Source of the DNA: JANQJA01 sp965267485
GTDB taxonomy: Bacteria; Pseudomonadota; Gammaproteobacteria; Pseudomonadales; Azotimanducaceae
Length of the DNA stretch: 64,000 nucleotides
NCBI GenBank assembly: GCA_965267485.1
Contig: OZ254080.1
Span: forward strand, 3,906,001-3,970,000
Direction: 5' to 3'
The translations under genes were made by a program, and so were the position numbers. This document shows, piece by piece, positions 17,314-26,140 of this stretch. The notes below the pieces were generated by a model. It worked only from the letters and a program-made list of their open reading frames with translations. It was not told the origin of the DNA and ran no database searches. Within the stretch, counting starts at the first letter, position 1; each line of letters opens with the position of its first letter.

Positions 17314-17868
17314 ATGCAGAGAACAACACCAGTACTTCTGACGATCATGCTAATGACGGCTGCCCTCAGCGGCAACGCGAAACCGACCGATGCCGACTGG
17401 GATCGCGCCTGTGCGGCGAAGGTCTACGACTGCTTCATGGTCCAGGGCGCCGGCATTCATTTCTTCTCCAGCGCTATCCTGCACGAGACGACACCGACGC
17501 CCACAGGCAAGATCGACCGGTCCACGGATACCGTCGAACTCACGGGAGACATCGTCGGCCGCATACTCTATCACCCCGTATCACGCTACGATTTCAGCGA
17601 GGGCGCGCTCGTCAACACCGGCAGCCAGGTTTTCTCGGGCTCAGTAGCAGGACATCCTCCGGTGCTGCTGCTTGACGACACATTCCGATTTGACGTCGAC
17701 CTGCAGACGGGCGAGACGACGGGCACGATCGCGTTCACACGCACCATTGCCGGGCCAGAGACCCGATGTTTTCTCAAAGCGGTGGGCACCGGCCTGACGC
17801 CAGACGGAGATGCGAAGATCGAATACAGCGGATGGTGTCGCGTTCGCGTCGAGCCCAGCCGCCAATAG
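17314..17868 (+). CDS. Secreted protein of unknown function
   Basis: The product has 184 residues from the ATG at 17314, with a signal peptide (MQRTTPVLLTIMLMTAALSGNA) and a beta-rich body. Four cysteines (in RACAAKVYDCF near the start and RCFLKAV and WCRVRV near the end) could form two disulfides in the periplasm. No family was recognised. The flanking genes on both sides are on the opposite strand, so it appears monocistronic. Codon use looks like that of its neighbours. Confidence 0.7.
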   Translation: MQRTTPVLLTIMLMTAALSGNAKPTDADWDRACAAKVYDCFMVQGAGIHFFSSAILHETTPTPTGKIDRSTDTVELTGDIVGRILYHPVSRYDFSEGALVNTGSQVFSGSVAGHPPVLLLDDTFRFDVDLQTGETTGTIAFTRTIAGPETRCFLKAVGTGLTPDGDAKIEYSGWCRVRVEPSRQ

Positions 17869-17878
17869 CCGCCGAAAA

Positions 17879-18799
17879 CTATGGCGCCAGCAGCATGCTG
17901 GCGCTCTCCTCCATCGTGGCCAGCGCAACGCGATGCATATGCGCTTCCTTCTCGGGCGGCAGCCCCCAATCGCCCATGTACTTGTGCGCCGCGGCCGCCA
18001 CATAGATCTGCCAGAGCGCCAGGCGTTTGTCATCAAGCCTCGCGTGCGCCTCAAAGGCCTTGGTGAACGCCGACATTCCCGATCTGCCGTAAAGATACCG
18101 GAGTTCGAGGCGGCAACACGCGACATCCGAAAGCGGGTCGCCAATGGCGGCGTCCTCCCAGTCGAGAATTGCAGCAAGTTCGCCGCCGTGCCAAAGCAGG
18201 TTCTCGGGCCAGAAGTCCCCGTGAAGCAGTCTTGGTGTGTCCTCACAGGTCGTACCTGACATCACCGCCAGCCGACGGCGAAGCTCGTCCCAACGATCAT
18301 CTTCCGGCAGGAAATCAAGGAGTTCGGGGACCGGGTCGACACGGCGCGGCAACGCCGGCAATGCATCAATCGGTGTCCGGTGAACGCCGGCAAGCGCGCT
18401 CGCCATGCGTGCGAAGTAGCCCGACTCATCCCCTGACGGCCTGGATGTCGAGCCGTCCACAAACGCCATGATGAGGTAGGGATACCCGATGATCTCGCCA
18501 CTGGTATCGAGCGCCAGCGGTTCGGCCACGGGCACCCCGGCGTCTGACAATGCGCGCAACAGGGCGAATTCGAGCGGGGCCGCATGTCCGGAGTGCGACG
18601 CTCCGTGAACGCGCAGCACAACCGAGGCAGCCTCTCCCGAGGCTCGCCTCAGATACAGCCGATACACGTCGGCGGACACGCCACCGGTCAGCCGCGCAAC
18701 CCGCTGCAGTTGAGCGCCTTCGAAGTTCCGCTCGATGATCGCGGCGGCGAGTTGTGGCTGTGACTCAAGATCCATCGCGCCATCTGTTGATCGTTTCAT
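17879..18799 (-). CDS. Aminoglycoside-phosphotransferase-family (APH/kinase-fold) protein
   Basis: The product has 306 residues. The kinase-fold motifs are LLHGDFWPENLLWHGG (catalytic Asp and Asn in the HGDxxxxN pattern) and ILDWEDAAIGDP (metal-binding Asp). The family includes antibiotic kinases but also choline, homoserine and unknown small-molecule kinases, and nothing here points to antibiotics. GGAGAG lies seven bases before the ATG. A TetR gene on the same strand lies 52 bases upstream, so the two may share a transcript. Confidence 0.85.
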   Translation of the reverse strand: MKRSTDGAMDLESQPQLAAAIIERNFEGAQLQRVARLTGGVSADVYRLYLRRASGEAASVVLRVHGASHSGHAAPLEFALLRALSDAGVPVAEPLALDTSGEIIGYPYLIMAFVDGSTSRPSGDESGYFARMASALAGVHRTPIDALPALPRRVDPVPELLDFLPEDDRWDELRRRLAVMSGTTCEDTPRLLHGDFWPENLLWHGGELAAILDWEDAAIGDPLSDVACCRLELRYLYGRSGMSAFTKAFEAHARLDDKRLALWQIYVAAAAHKYMGDWGLPPEKEAHMHRVALATMEESASMLLAP

Positions 18800-18851
18800 T
18801 ACTTTCTCTCCAACAGCATGTACGCCCGGTAACAGCAGCCGAGGGGCCCGC

Positions 18852-19496
18852 TTACCTTTGACGCCCCAACTCGATCAACAAGCCAGCCACCACCACCCTC
18901 AGTCCGGCATTGAACTGATCCTCGAGGTAGCGGGGGGCCAGCATTTCGATGGCTTCGCGGACGCAATCGAACCCTCGCTCCTCACACTCCACCAGCGTCT
19001 CTGCAAGATCGAAGTCTACTCGGTCTCTCCATCGCTCCTCACGGGCCACGGCCGATTCGACATACTCGGCCAGAGTCCGCACCATGAGAAACCCCAGTTC
19101 CGGACGGACTCCCTCTGCCTTCAACCGCACGAGCGCGCGTTCATGGACCTCAAGTATATTCCCCGAGAGATGGGCCTGGCGCTGTGCAATCTCGGCATGT
19201 CCAGGTACATCAAGGAACTTCTTGCGCAATCGTTCACCGATCTCTGTCAGAAGTTCGCGCGTCGCAAGTGAGGGTGCATCGGCGATCGTCTCGCCAAGGT
19301 TTCCGATCAGGCGGTCTGCGAGCAACCTGTAGAGGTGGTCTATTCCGTCAACATGGTGATAGATCGTTCCCATGGAGACATCCAGATGAGCGGCGACTTT
19401 TTTGATGGACAGATCGGTCAGCCCTACGGCCAGAGCAGCATCAAGCACAGCTTCCCGATCAATTTTCCTGGGTCTTCCACGTTTTCCCATTGCCAT
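18852..19496 (-). CDS. TetR-family transcriptional regulator
   Basis: The product has 214 residues. A basic start (GKRGRPRKIDREAVLDAA) leads into the helix-turn-helix (SIKKVAAHLDVSMGTIYHHVDG, about residues 29-50). An all-helical ligand-binding domain follows. It is divergent from the VOC-SDR pair across 57 bases and probably controls it or itself. The phosphotransferase gene follows it on the same strand. The ligand is unknown. A second in-frame ATG two codons later could be the true start. Confidence 0.9.
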   Translation of the reverse strand: MAMGKRGRPRKIDREAVLDAALAVGLTDLSIKKVAAHLDVSMGTIYHHVDGIDHLYRLLADRLIGNLGETIADAPSLATRELLTEIGERLRKKFLDVPGHAEIAQRQAHLSGNILEVHERALVRLKAEGVRPELGFLMVRTLAEYVESAVAREERWRDRVDFDLAETLVECEERGFDCVREAIEMLAPRYLEDQFNAGLRVVVAGLLIELGRQR

Positions 19497-19553
19497 TGGC
19501 TTCAGCGTCGTTTATTTTTCGATACCCTATCATTTAATGGAGCCTGCTGCTCA

Positions 19554-19940
19554 ATGATCAATGGTATCGACCATATCGTCCTGCGTGTCATGGATCTCGC
19601 CACGGCGACAGCGCATTGGGAGAATGTTTTTGGCCTCGTTGCAGACCGGGTCGTCGAAAATCCCCAACTTGACATCAAACAGGCGTTCTTGCCCCTACCG
19701 GACGGCGCTTTTGTCGAACTGATCGCTCCGCTTTCCGAGGAGAGTCCACTCAACGGCGTGCTCAGGAAAAGGGGCGAGGGTGTTCATCTCGTCTCATTTC
19801 GTGTCAACGACGCCGCTGCCGCGATCAAGAACTGGAAAGCGAATGGCGCAGAGGTCCTTGAGGTGACCAACGGCCCTGCGTTCGTGCTGCCCAAGTCAGC
19901 GAACGGCACGATGATCGGCGCGGCGGGAGCGGACACGTGA
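19554..19940 (+). CDS. VOC-superfamily (glyoxalase-like) protein
   Basis: The product has 128 residues from the ATG at 19554. INGIDHIVLRVMDLATATAHW is a vicinal-oxygen-chelate opening with a candidate metal-binding His, and FVELIAPL and GVHLVSFRV supply the other typical strands and ligands. It resembles the methylmalonyl-CoA-epimerase/glyoxalase-like group. The substrate is unknown. Its stop overlaps the GTG of the dehydrogenase gene by four bases, so the two enzymes are probably one pathway. The TetR gene faces away upstream. Confidence 0.85.
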   Translation: MINGIDHIVLRVMDLATATAHWENVFGLVADRVVENPQLDIKQAFLPLPDGAFVELIAPLSEESPLNGVLRKRGEGVHLVSFRVNDAAAAIKNWKANGAEVLEVTNGPAFVLPKSANGTMIGAAGADT

Positions 19941-20698
19941 TTGACCTCACAGGAAAGACGGCTGTGGTAACCGGCGGGGCCAGCGGCATCGGATTGGGCG
20001 CGGCCAACGCGTTCCGGCGCGCAGGTGCCGACGTTTTCGTCGGCGATCTGGCGGTGAGCAACGTCGGATCTGATCTGAGCTTCGTTCAATGCGATGTGCG
20101 AAGCGAGTCGGATATCGAAGCGCTACACAAGGCCGCAACCGCCCATGGATCCGTAGATATCGTCATGGCCAACGCCGGCATTGCCGCCGGCGGCAGATTC
20201 GAGTACGTGCCGATTGAACAGTGGGAACAGATTCTGGACATCAACGTGACTGGCGTCGCACGCACCATCAAGGCCTTCTTGCCCGGCATGATCGAGCGCG
20301 GTGGCGGCACAATTGTTGTCACAGGCTCATCCGCAGGCCTTTTCGTCAGCGATGGCGGCGACATTCCGTACGCAGCCACCAAGTACGCATTGCACGGAAT
20401 GGCGCTTGGCCTGGCAAACTACTGCCAGTCTTTTGGCATCAACGTTCATTACCTCGCGCCGCGGATCACCGACACGCCGTTTCCCACGTCCGCGAAAGCC
20501 TGGGGCAGACGAGGACTTCGCATAACGGAAGATCGAGATGTGAGCGGCGCAGACACGGTCGACACAGTCGTCGCTGCGCTGATGGCGGCGCTGGAGGAAA
20601 ACCGTTTCCTGGTCAGTCTCACACCGGGCACGCGGGACAAGATGGTGGCATACGCATCGGATCCGGAGCCGTCGAAGCACGTCAGACAGCGCAGTTAG
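19937..20698 (+). CDS. Short-chain dehydrogenase/reductase
   Basis: The product has 253 residues from a GTG at 19937 overlapping the VOC stop. The cofactor motif TGGASGIG is at 12-19. NAG is at 79-81, and the catalytic Ser (131/132) and Tyr145-x3-Lys149 (YAATK) are present. It should be an intact NAD(P)-dependent oxidoreductase. The substrate is unknown. The last third of this gene occurs again at 27263-27332 and 29291-29424 as a broken copy. A rho-independent terminator follows 36 bases after the stop. Confidence 0.93.
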   Translation: MIDLTGKTAVVTGGASGIGLGAANAFRRAGADVFVGDLAVSNVGSDLSFVQCDVRSESDIEALHKAATAHGSVDIVMANAGIAAGGRFEYVPIEQWEQILDINVTGVARTIKAFLPGMIERGGGTIVVTGSSAGLFVSDGGDIPYAATKYALHGMALGLANYCQSFGINVHYLAPRITDTPFPTSAKAWGRRGLRITEDRDVSGADTVDTVVAALMAALEENRFLVSLTPGTRDKMVAYASDPEPSKHVRQRS

Positions 20699-20725
20699 GT
20701 CCTGTACCCGGTCGTTCGAACGGGC

Positions 20726-20764
20726 AACAAAAAAGCCCCGACCGCTTGCGCGATCGGGGCTCTT
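20726..20764. terminator. Terminator between the SDR gene and the truncated 5S copy
   Basis: A stem GCCCCGA...TCGGGGC (20735-20760) has a run of A on its left and a weak T-rich tail on its right (CTTGTTT). It is the diverged copy of the rrn terminator at 29452-29490. A T-to-C change interrupts the T run on the plus-strand side. Confidence 0.75.
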
Positions 20765-20770
20765 GTTTAG

Positions 20771-20833
20771 ATGCCTGACAGTGACCTACTCTCACACGGG
20801 GAAGCCCCGCACTACCATCGGCGCTAAGTGGTT
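20771..20833 (-). pseudogene. Truncated 5S rRNA gene (3' half only)
   Basis: These 63 bases match the 3' half of the intact 5S gene at 29497-29559. The match stops abruptly at 20833, where the rolling-circle element begins. The 5' half of the 5S gene and all upstream rRNA sequence are missing on this side, so it cannot give a functional 5S RNA. Confidence 0.9.
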
Positions 20834-21111
20834 CTTTCCCGCAAGTTGCTTCGCGAAAGAAAGCAGCAGAAGGCAACAACGCCCAGTGACATTCCGCACT
20901 CCAAACTCGTTGACAGCAAGGTACCGCTTTACCTGCCCAACCTGACACGCCAGGATGGTTCAGCGTCTGAATCACTGCTGAAGCGCACACTGAACTAATA
21001 ACCCGCACATTCCGTCATTCTTCAACCCTACAGCACTTTCAGTAAATGCGACTGCAATCCAACGGCTGACCAGTCGACGCTCTCAAGTCTCTATCTCAAT
21101 GATCTCGTGCG

Positions 21112-22584
21112 GTGTCACTACACAACAGTCAGGACATGTTCTGGCCGACAGGTTCGTTTCGCTACGAACGCCCTACCCCAGAGACAACACTGTTGTACCA
21201 GCTGGCGGAACGCCACTGGCCGGAGTTCAAAGCAATGCTATCCGCCCAGGGGAAACAACTACCGGGCCATGTCACTCGCGAGTTCGATGACTACCTGAAG
21301 TGTGGCCGCCTGGAACATGGGTTTCTACGAGTTCGCTGTGATAACTGCCATCACGAGAAACTTGTGGCCTTCAGCTGTAAACGTCGTGGGTTCTGTCCAT
21401 CGTGCGGAGCACGACGGATGGTAGACAGTGCTGCACACCAGGTCGATGAGGTCCTGCCGAAGCGGCCAATTCGGCAATGGGTACGTAGTGTTCCCTATCC
21501 GCTACGCTATCTTTTTGCGACCAACCCGAAGGTCATGAGCCAGGTGCTCACAATCGTACATCGCGTCATCAGTACGTTCTTGATTAAGCGTGCCCGCATG
21601 ACGGTCAAGTCAGGTGCGCAGAGCGGTGCAGTTACGCTGATTCAACGGTTTGGCTCCGCACTAAATCTAAATCCTCACTTCCATATGCTTTACCTGAACG
21701 GCGTCTACGATGCCAAGGGTTACTTCTGTCCCGTTAAACCACCGACTTGTGATGACCTGGATGTGATTGCCCACACGATTGCCATCCGCATTTCACGCTT
21801 TCTGGAAAAAGCGGGCTACTTGGTCCGCGATGCAGATTCCGAGTACCTGGATCTGATGCAGGACGAGGAAGATGCGATGGGTGCGATCGTGGGTGCGTCT
21901 ATCACCTATCGCCTGGCATTCGGTCCAAACGCAGGCCGTAAAGCGCTGACGTTACAGACAGTTCCTGTCAGAACTGAATCGCGTAAAGGCGACGATCTGG
22001 TCAGCAAGCAGGCGGTTTTTTCTCTTCATGCCGGAATCGCCTGCAAGTCTCATCAGCGTAAGAAGCTTGAGCGCTTGTGCCGCTACATTACAAGACCAGC
22101 CATTGCAGAAAGACGCTTGTCCTTGGCCAACAACGGCAATGTCGTCATCGCTCTGAAGACGCCCTACGATGACGGCACGACTCACGTCGTGCTCAGCCCA
22201 ATGGAATTCATGGGGCGTCTGGCGGCGCTGGTCCCCAAACCACGCACCAACCTCACGCGGTTTCATGGTGTGTTCTCTCGGGGCGGCCTTCCGTACAACA
22301 GCAAACTGCGCGAGTACGTCGTTCCGCAGAAACCGGTAGAAGAACAAGAGAACCCGAAACCGAAGGCCTATTCGATGACCTGGGCGCAGAGGCTAAAGCG
22401 GGTGTTCGCCATCGAAATTGAGAAGTGCGAGAAGTGTGGTGGGCCCGTACAGATCATTGCATCTATAGAGGATCCTGATGTTATTCAGAAGATCCTGAAG
22501 CATCTGGGGCTGGATCAGGATAGCGATCCACAGAATCGCTCACCGCCAGCAGAACTGACTGACCAACAAACGACGCTATTCTGA
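21112..22584 (+). CDS. IS91/ISCR-family HUH transposase
   Basis: The product has 490 residues from a GTG at 21112. An ATG at 21136 is an equally possible start. The N-terminal zinc-binding region has CDNCHHEK followed by CKRRGFCPSCGARR. The HUH metal site is NPHFHML (about 191-197). A single conserved tyrosine in CRYITRP is the likely nucleophile, as in Y1 ISCR proteins. A second Cys pair, CEKCGGPVQIIASIEDP, lies near the end and is typical of the family. The protein nicks and re-ligates DNA for rolling-circle transposition and can carry flanking DNA with it. The gene appears intact. Confidence 0.92.
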   Translation: MSLHNSQDMFWPTGSFRYERPTPETTLLYQLAERHWPEFKAMLSAQGKQLPGHVTREFDDYLKCGRLEHGFLRVRCDNCHHEKLVAFSCKRRGFCPSCGARRMVDSAAHQVDEVLPKRPIRQWVRSVPYPLRYLFATNPKVMSQVLTIVHRVISTFLIKRARMTVKSGAQSGAVTLIQRFGSALNLNPHFHMLYLNGVYDAKGYFCPVKPPTCDDLDVIAHTIAIRISRFLEKAGYLVRDADSEYLDLMQDEEDAMGAIVGASITYRLAFGPNAGRKALTLQTVPVRTESRKGDDLVSKQAVFSLHAGIACKSHQRKKLERLCRYITRPAIAERRLSLANNGNVVIALKTPYDDGTTHVVLSPMEFMGRLAALVPKPRTNLTRFHGVFSRGGLPYNSKLREYVVPQKPVEEQENPKPKAYSMTWAQRLKRVFAIEIEKCEKCGGPVQIIASIEDPDVIQKILKHLGLDQDSDPQNRSPPAELTDQQTTLF

Positions 22585-23097
22585 TTTCCGGCACATCGAC
22601 TACACATCGATGACGGTTTCGATCGACCAGAGCTTGGATTCTAGAGACAATTCGTCGAATTTCTGAGCCCAAATAATCCAGCTCGTGAAGGAAACAGGTG
22701 ATAGAGGGGATTACGGGCAACTCCCAGGGATGACGATACTTTTCTGGATGTTGAAAAAGGGTGTTTATTCTTACTAACCGCTAGAGGATCCTGATGTTAT
22801 TCAGAAGATCCTGAAGCATCTGGGGCTGGATCAGGATAGCGATCCACAGAATCGCTCACCGCCAGCAGAACTGACTGACCAACAAACGACGCTATTCTGA
22901 TTTCCGGCACATCGACTACACATCGATGACGGTTTCGATCGACCAGAGCTTGGATTCTAGAGACAATTCGCCGAATTTCTGAGCCCAAATAATCCAGCTC
23001 GTGAAGGAAACGGGTGATAGAGGGGATTACGGGCAACTCCCAAGGATGACGATACTTTTCTGAATATTGAAAAAGGGTGTTTATTCTTACTAACCGC
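22466..23097. repeat. Tandem 316-base duplication of the transposase 3' end and element terminus
   Basis: Copy 1 is 22466-22781 and copy 2 is 22782-23097. They differ at only a few bases. Each copy includes the last 38 or so transposase codons and about 200 bases beyond the stop. Copy 2 has no start of the gene. The segment from 22585 to 23328 otherwise contains no gene that could be supported. Confidence 0.9.
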
Positions 23098-23328
23098 TAT
23101 CGGCGAGAGCGGTTGCCCATGGAAGCGGCCCCGGATTGTTCTTGTTGGACTGTCAAATGACCAACTCGTCACGTTCTGATGGTAGCTGAACCCGACCATC
23201 ATTAACAGGCGGCGATCGGCGACGCGAAAAGCGACCGACCGGAGCCCATAGACACACCCACGCGTTGACATCCAAAAACCCACTAGCTTACATTTACTTT
23301 TGCGAGCAGAGAAAAGGCTGACTATTAA

Positions 23329-25479
23329 ATGTTCAAGCAACTGTCGTTCGCCCTGTGCATGTCCTTTCCGTTACTTGCTTTGAGTACTTCGACCGCAGCC
23401 GAAAACTTAGAGGATGTCGCAAAGCAAGTCGTTGGAGGGTTGTTGAAACAGGCTCTCCAAGGCCCCACCGAGCCAATGCCGGAGAGAGCCGCTTCAATTA
23501 ACTTCTCGAAGCGGAAATCGGTGGAGGCTGACATTGATGCGATGCTGGATGTTTGCGGAGAACCCGCCGACAATAACTGTATCGAGACTTGCACAAACGC
23601 ACGACAGAAACTCAAGGGCTTCTCGCTTCCCAATGTCAAGAAAAAACATTGGCTAGGTTGTTACCAAGCTTATGCTTTAGCGACCGGTGAATTGCAGCAA
23701 GGCACGGTTGCCGTCAACGAGCCGCCATCGTCTTCGACTCCCACAAATAGCGAGTCCAACTCCGAAAAGCCAAGCACTAAAAACCCGGGGAGAACTGCAT
23801 CAAATATCCAATCCGTGCGCAAGCCCTTCCTTGAGGCAGCAAAGATCACTGAAGAAGCTGATCTGACAACAGCGCTGGCTCAAAAGTACGCCCTAGAGTT
23901 AACGGAAGAGGGCTTTATTGACCTCTCCATTCCACTCTCAAACCAGAGCTCACCCATGAGTCTCGCCAAGTACAAGCTTTCGGAGGAATTCACGCGACGT
24001 GCAGAACCGTTCACCATTGCTACATCTCGATTTCATGAATCAGACTCATCTTTTTTGAATTTTGCTGAGTGTTTCGCAACACACTACTTTCCGCTTGAAG
24101 AGATCGAACAGTGGTTCAAGTACGAAGGAGAACCGGGAGAACACTTTTTCAGAGTGCTCAGAATTAAGGCGGACAACGAATTCGAAAAACAACGGATGAC
24201 GGCAACGTTCCTTGAAAACTATCGACCAGCGTTCGAGCGTCAGGCGATTCGTGGCACGGTAAAAGTGTTTCATCGTCAGTGGGCCAGTTTAGGCGATTAC
24301 AATTTCGATGAGGGCTATTTTCGCGCGAAGAAACACGGGTCGCTCGACAACTCCGTGTTGATCCCGCAGAAATGCGGTACATATTCGAACGTCACGGACA
24401 CCTTAACGATCCCCGCAAACATTCACGTCGACCCTACAGTCGCAGAAGGACTTGTAAGCCAGTTGGGCGAGGAAAGGCGATTTGTACTAGAGACAGAAAT
24501 GTTGTTTAACACCGAAACGCTTCGCGCAGACTCCGTCTTATCCGCCCGGGTCTATCCCGTTGGCAAAGAAAAGCAACTACTGGGGCGACTAGATCTAGAA
24601 TCTGGCGTTTTCAACGCAACTGGACAAACATCTCAGGATGGAACGTCAACCAAAGCCGTAAACGAGAACGATAAAAATAAGTCAGCAGATCCAAACGATC
24701 TTGACGGGAAAGACTTCCACGAGTTGGCGAAACAATACGGCTCTTTAACAAAAGCGATTGCAGCCCATTTCGACCTACCAATTACAAATGATGGTTACCT
24801 ACGCGCTCCCCGGCCCACCGGGAGCAGCATGAGTGAAAGAAAGGCGTTTCGTGAGGCTACAGCACGGTTTTCCACGCCCTTCGATCTAATCAGCTTAAGT
24901 CTCGCTGGCGAGGGCTTTGAGGTCGTGCGGTACCTTCAGTGTATCGTTCCACGTGTCGATCGCGGCTTCGACCCCTCGCGCTACCCCCTGCGCGATGCCT
25001 CCGAGTTCGAGCGAGCGCGTCTCCTTTCAGAATTCAGAAACCGGTACGAATCTCAGATCCGAGAATTTGCCGATTCGATCAAGGGCGTTGTTCGAATTCA
25101 GCATGGCCCCTTTTTCGCACGACTAGGAAAGTACAATTTTGAAACTGAGTCTTTCGAAATTCGCTACAAAGAGCAAAACGACACGATTTCCACCAATGTT
25201 CGCGTTCATACACTTTGCATGAACCATCAACCTTGGCAGAAAGGATGGCGGGATGGCTCCAAGAGAATAGAGTTGCCTAAAAGCCTACGGATTGAACCGA
25301 CGCGAGCAGAAAAGATACTCGAAAAACTAGCGAAGGGCAGGGAAGTACTCATCGAATTCAACAGCCATCTTGATACCAATACTTTTACCACGACTAATGT
25401 TTCGACCATTAAGTTGTTCGATGAAAGCAAGACGGTTCTACTTCACGAGTGGGCTCCCTCATTTCGAGAACGCAAATAA
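23329..25479 (+). CDS. Secreted protein of unknown function with an internal duplication (cargo gene)
   Basis: The product has 716 residues. A signal peptide (MFKQLSFALCMSFPLLALSTSTAA) is followed by a short cysteine-containing region (about 65-110) with CGEPADNNCIETC and a low-complexity Ser/Thr/Asn linker (about 125-160). Two related halves then follow, about 179-430 and 473-710. Shared landmarks are LGDYNFDEGYFRAKKH and LGKYNFETESFEIRYK, each preceded by a charged helix and followed by a matching strand-rich region. No family was recognised and no catalytic motif is evident. The gene is clearly more AT-rich than the chromosome around it and sits between the rolling-circle element and the IS3 remnants, so it was probably acquired with them. 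Confidence 0.8.
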   Translation: MFKQLSFALCMSFPLLALSTSTAAENLEDVAKQVVGGLLKQALQGPTEPMPERAASINFSKRKSVEADIDAMLDVCGEPADNNCIETCTNARQKLKGFSLPNVKKKHWLGCYQAYALATGELQQGTVAVNEPPSSSTPTNSESNSEKPSTKNPGRTASNIQSVRKPFLEAAKITEEADLTTALAQKYALELTEEGFIDLSIPLSNQSSPMSLAKYKLSEEFTRRAEPFTIATSRFHESDSSFLNFAECFATHYFPLEEIEQWFKYEGEPGEHFFRVLRIKADNEFEKQRMTATFLENYRPAFERQAIRGTVKVFHRQWASLGDYNFDEGYFRAKKHGSLDNSVLIPQKCGTYSNVTDTLTIPANIHVDPTVAEGLVSQLGEERRFVLETEMLFNTETLRADSVLSARVYPVGKEKQLLGRLDLESGVFNATGQTSQDGTSTKAVNENDKNKSADPNDLDGKDFHELAKQYGSLTKAIAAHFDLPITNDGYLRAPRPTGSSMSERKAFREATARFSTPFDLISLSLAGEGFEVVRYLQCIVPRVDRGFDPSRYPLRDASEFERARLLSEFRNRYESQIREFADSIKGVVRIQHGPFFARLGKYNFETESFEIRYKEQNDTISTNVRVHTLCMNHQPWQKGWRDGSKRIELPKSLRIEPTRAEKILEKLAKGREVLIEFNSHLDTNTFTTTNVSTIKLFDESKTVLLHEWAPSFRERK

Positions 25480-25481
25480 CC

Positions 25482-25507
25482 AAGTACCCAATAGCGCGGG
25501 TACTTTT
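25482..25507 (+). terminator. Rho-independent-like terminator after the cargo gene
   Basis: AAGTACCC (25482-25489) pairs with GGGTACTT (25498-25505) over an 8-base loop and is followed by T residues. It starts two bases after the 716-residue gene ends. Confidence 0.55.
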
Positions 25508-25589
25508 CATTGGCACCAAAATGAGCCGAGACGGGAGCGAGTACTCTGGAGTTCAACTCGTGGGCCGACAGGCTCGGTCTAGCCACCTT

Positions 25590-25838
25590 CTATTGTTTGA
25601 TAGGTACTTCATCCACGCCGCCCAATGCAGCGTAAAGCCTTGCCTCATTCTCAAGCATATTTTCAAGCTTTAAGATGAAATACGAGTCAATAAGAAAGGG
25701 GCGTAGTTCATTGTCCAAAGGATTCTCTTCGAAATAACCTCGAAGCTTCTCCATCGCAGCCACGTGAAGCTGAGCGTCAGTGAGAATTTCGTTAACCAGC
25801 AGGACATCGTCTTCAACAGACGACACACGACCTAACAC
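25590..25838 (-). CDS. Small hypothetical protein, probably truncated at its 5' end
   Basis: The predicted product is 82 residues from a GTG at 25838, acidic and helical, with no recognised family. GAGGAGGA stands before the GTG at a good distance. However, the same reading frame stays open upstream to about 25905 and looks coding there (SKLTRLSEEEEREVL), so the GTG may be internal. The frame runs into the IS3 remnant at about 25905. The likely explanation is that an insertion removed the natural start. Confidence 0.5.
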   Translation of the reverse strand: MLGRVSSVEDDVLLVNEILTDAQLHVAAMEKLRGYFEENPLDNELRPFLIDSYFILKLENMLENEARLYAALGGVDEVPIKQ

Positions 25839-25905
25839 TTCGCGTTCCTCCTCTTCCGAGAGCCTAGTAAGCTTCGAAGGTCTTGTAAACCTCCCGCTTT
25901 TAGTC

Positions 25906-26080
25906 TCACATCCATCTAGAGTTTTCTGCGGGTTGATGTTTGCTCAGGTACTCAATCGGGGTGAGGTCGCCCAGTGAGTCATGCGGACGTTCTTCGTTGT
26001 ATTCACGTATCCAGCTCTCGGTCAACTCGCGCACTTCGTTCAGTGTCTTGAACACGTACATGTTCAGGATTTCGTCACGG
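25906..26080 (-). pseudogene. IS3-family transposase OrfB remnant (C-terminal part)
   Basis: Fifty-six codons on the minus strand match the end of IS3 OrfB. WIREYNEERPHDSLGDLTP is the hallmark C-terminal motif. The gene is cut at 26080/26081 by the complete IS3-family element. This copy differs in sequence from the intact element beside it, so it came from a different IS3 member. Confidence 0.85.
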
Positions 26081-26140
26081 TGTAATCCCCCCGGAAATTG
26101 ATCGGGGTTGCGAGTAGAATTTTCCGCATAAGGAGATTCT

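Larger units (their letters stand above)
20834..23099 (+). mobile_element. IS91/ISCR-like rolling-circle insertion element
   Basis: The left edge is the exact break in the 5S gene at 20833/20834. The right edge is taken as the end of the second copy of a 316-base repeat. It contains one HUH transposase gene. The left 278 bases have no coding sequence but carry a hairpin (TTCTTTC...GAAAGAA, about 20832-20862) of the kind found at termini of such elements. No terminal inverted repeats or target duplication are visible, as expected for IS91-type elements. The right boundary is inferred. Confidence 0.65.

Noticed and set aside
19521..19531. GATACCCTATC between the TetR and VOC genes as a TetR operator.
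   Set aside because: The arms are only four bases and the symmetry does not extend; too weak to call.
20771..20833. A second functional 5S rRNA gene.
   Set aside because: Only the 3' half is present and it has no promoter or 23S gene upstream.
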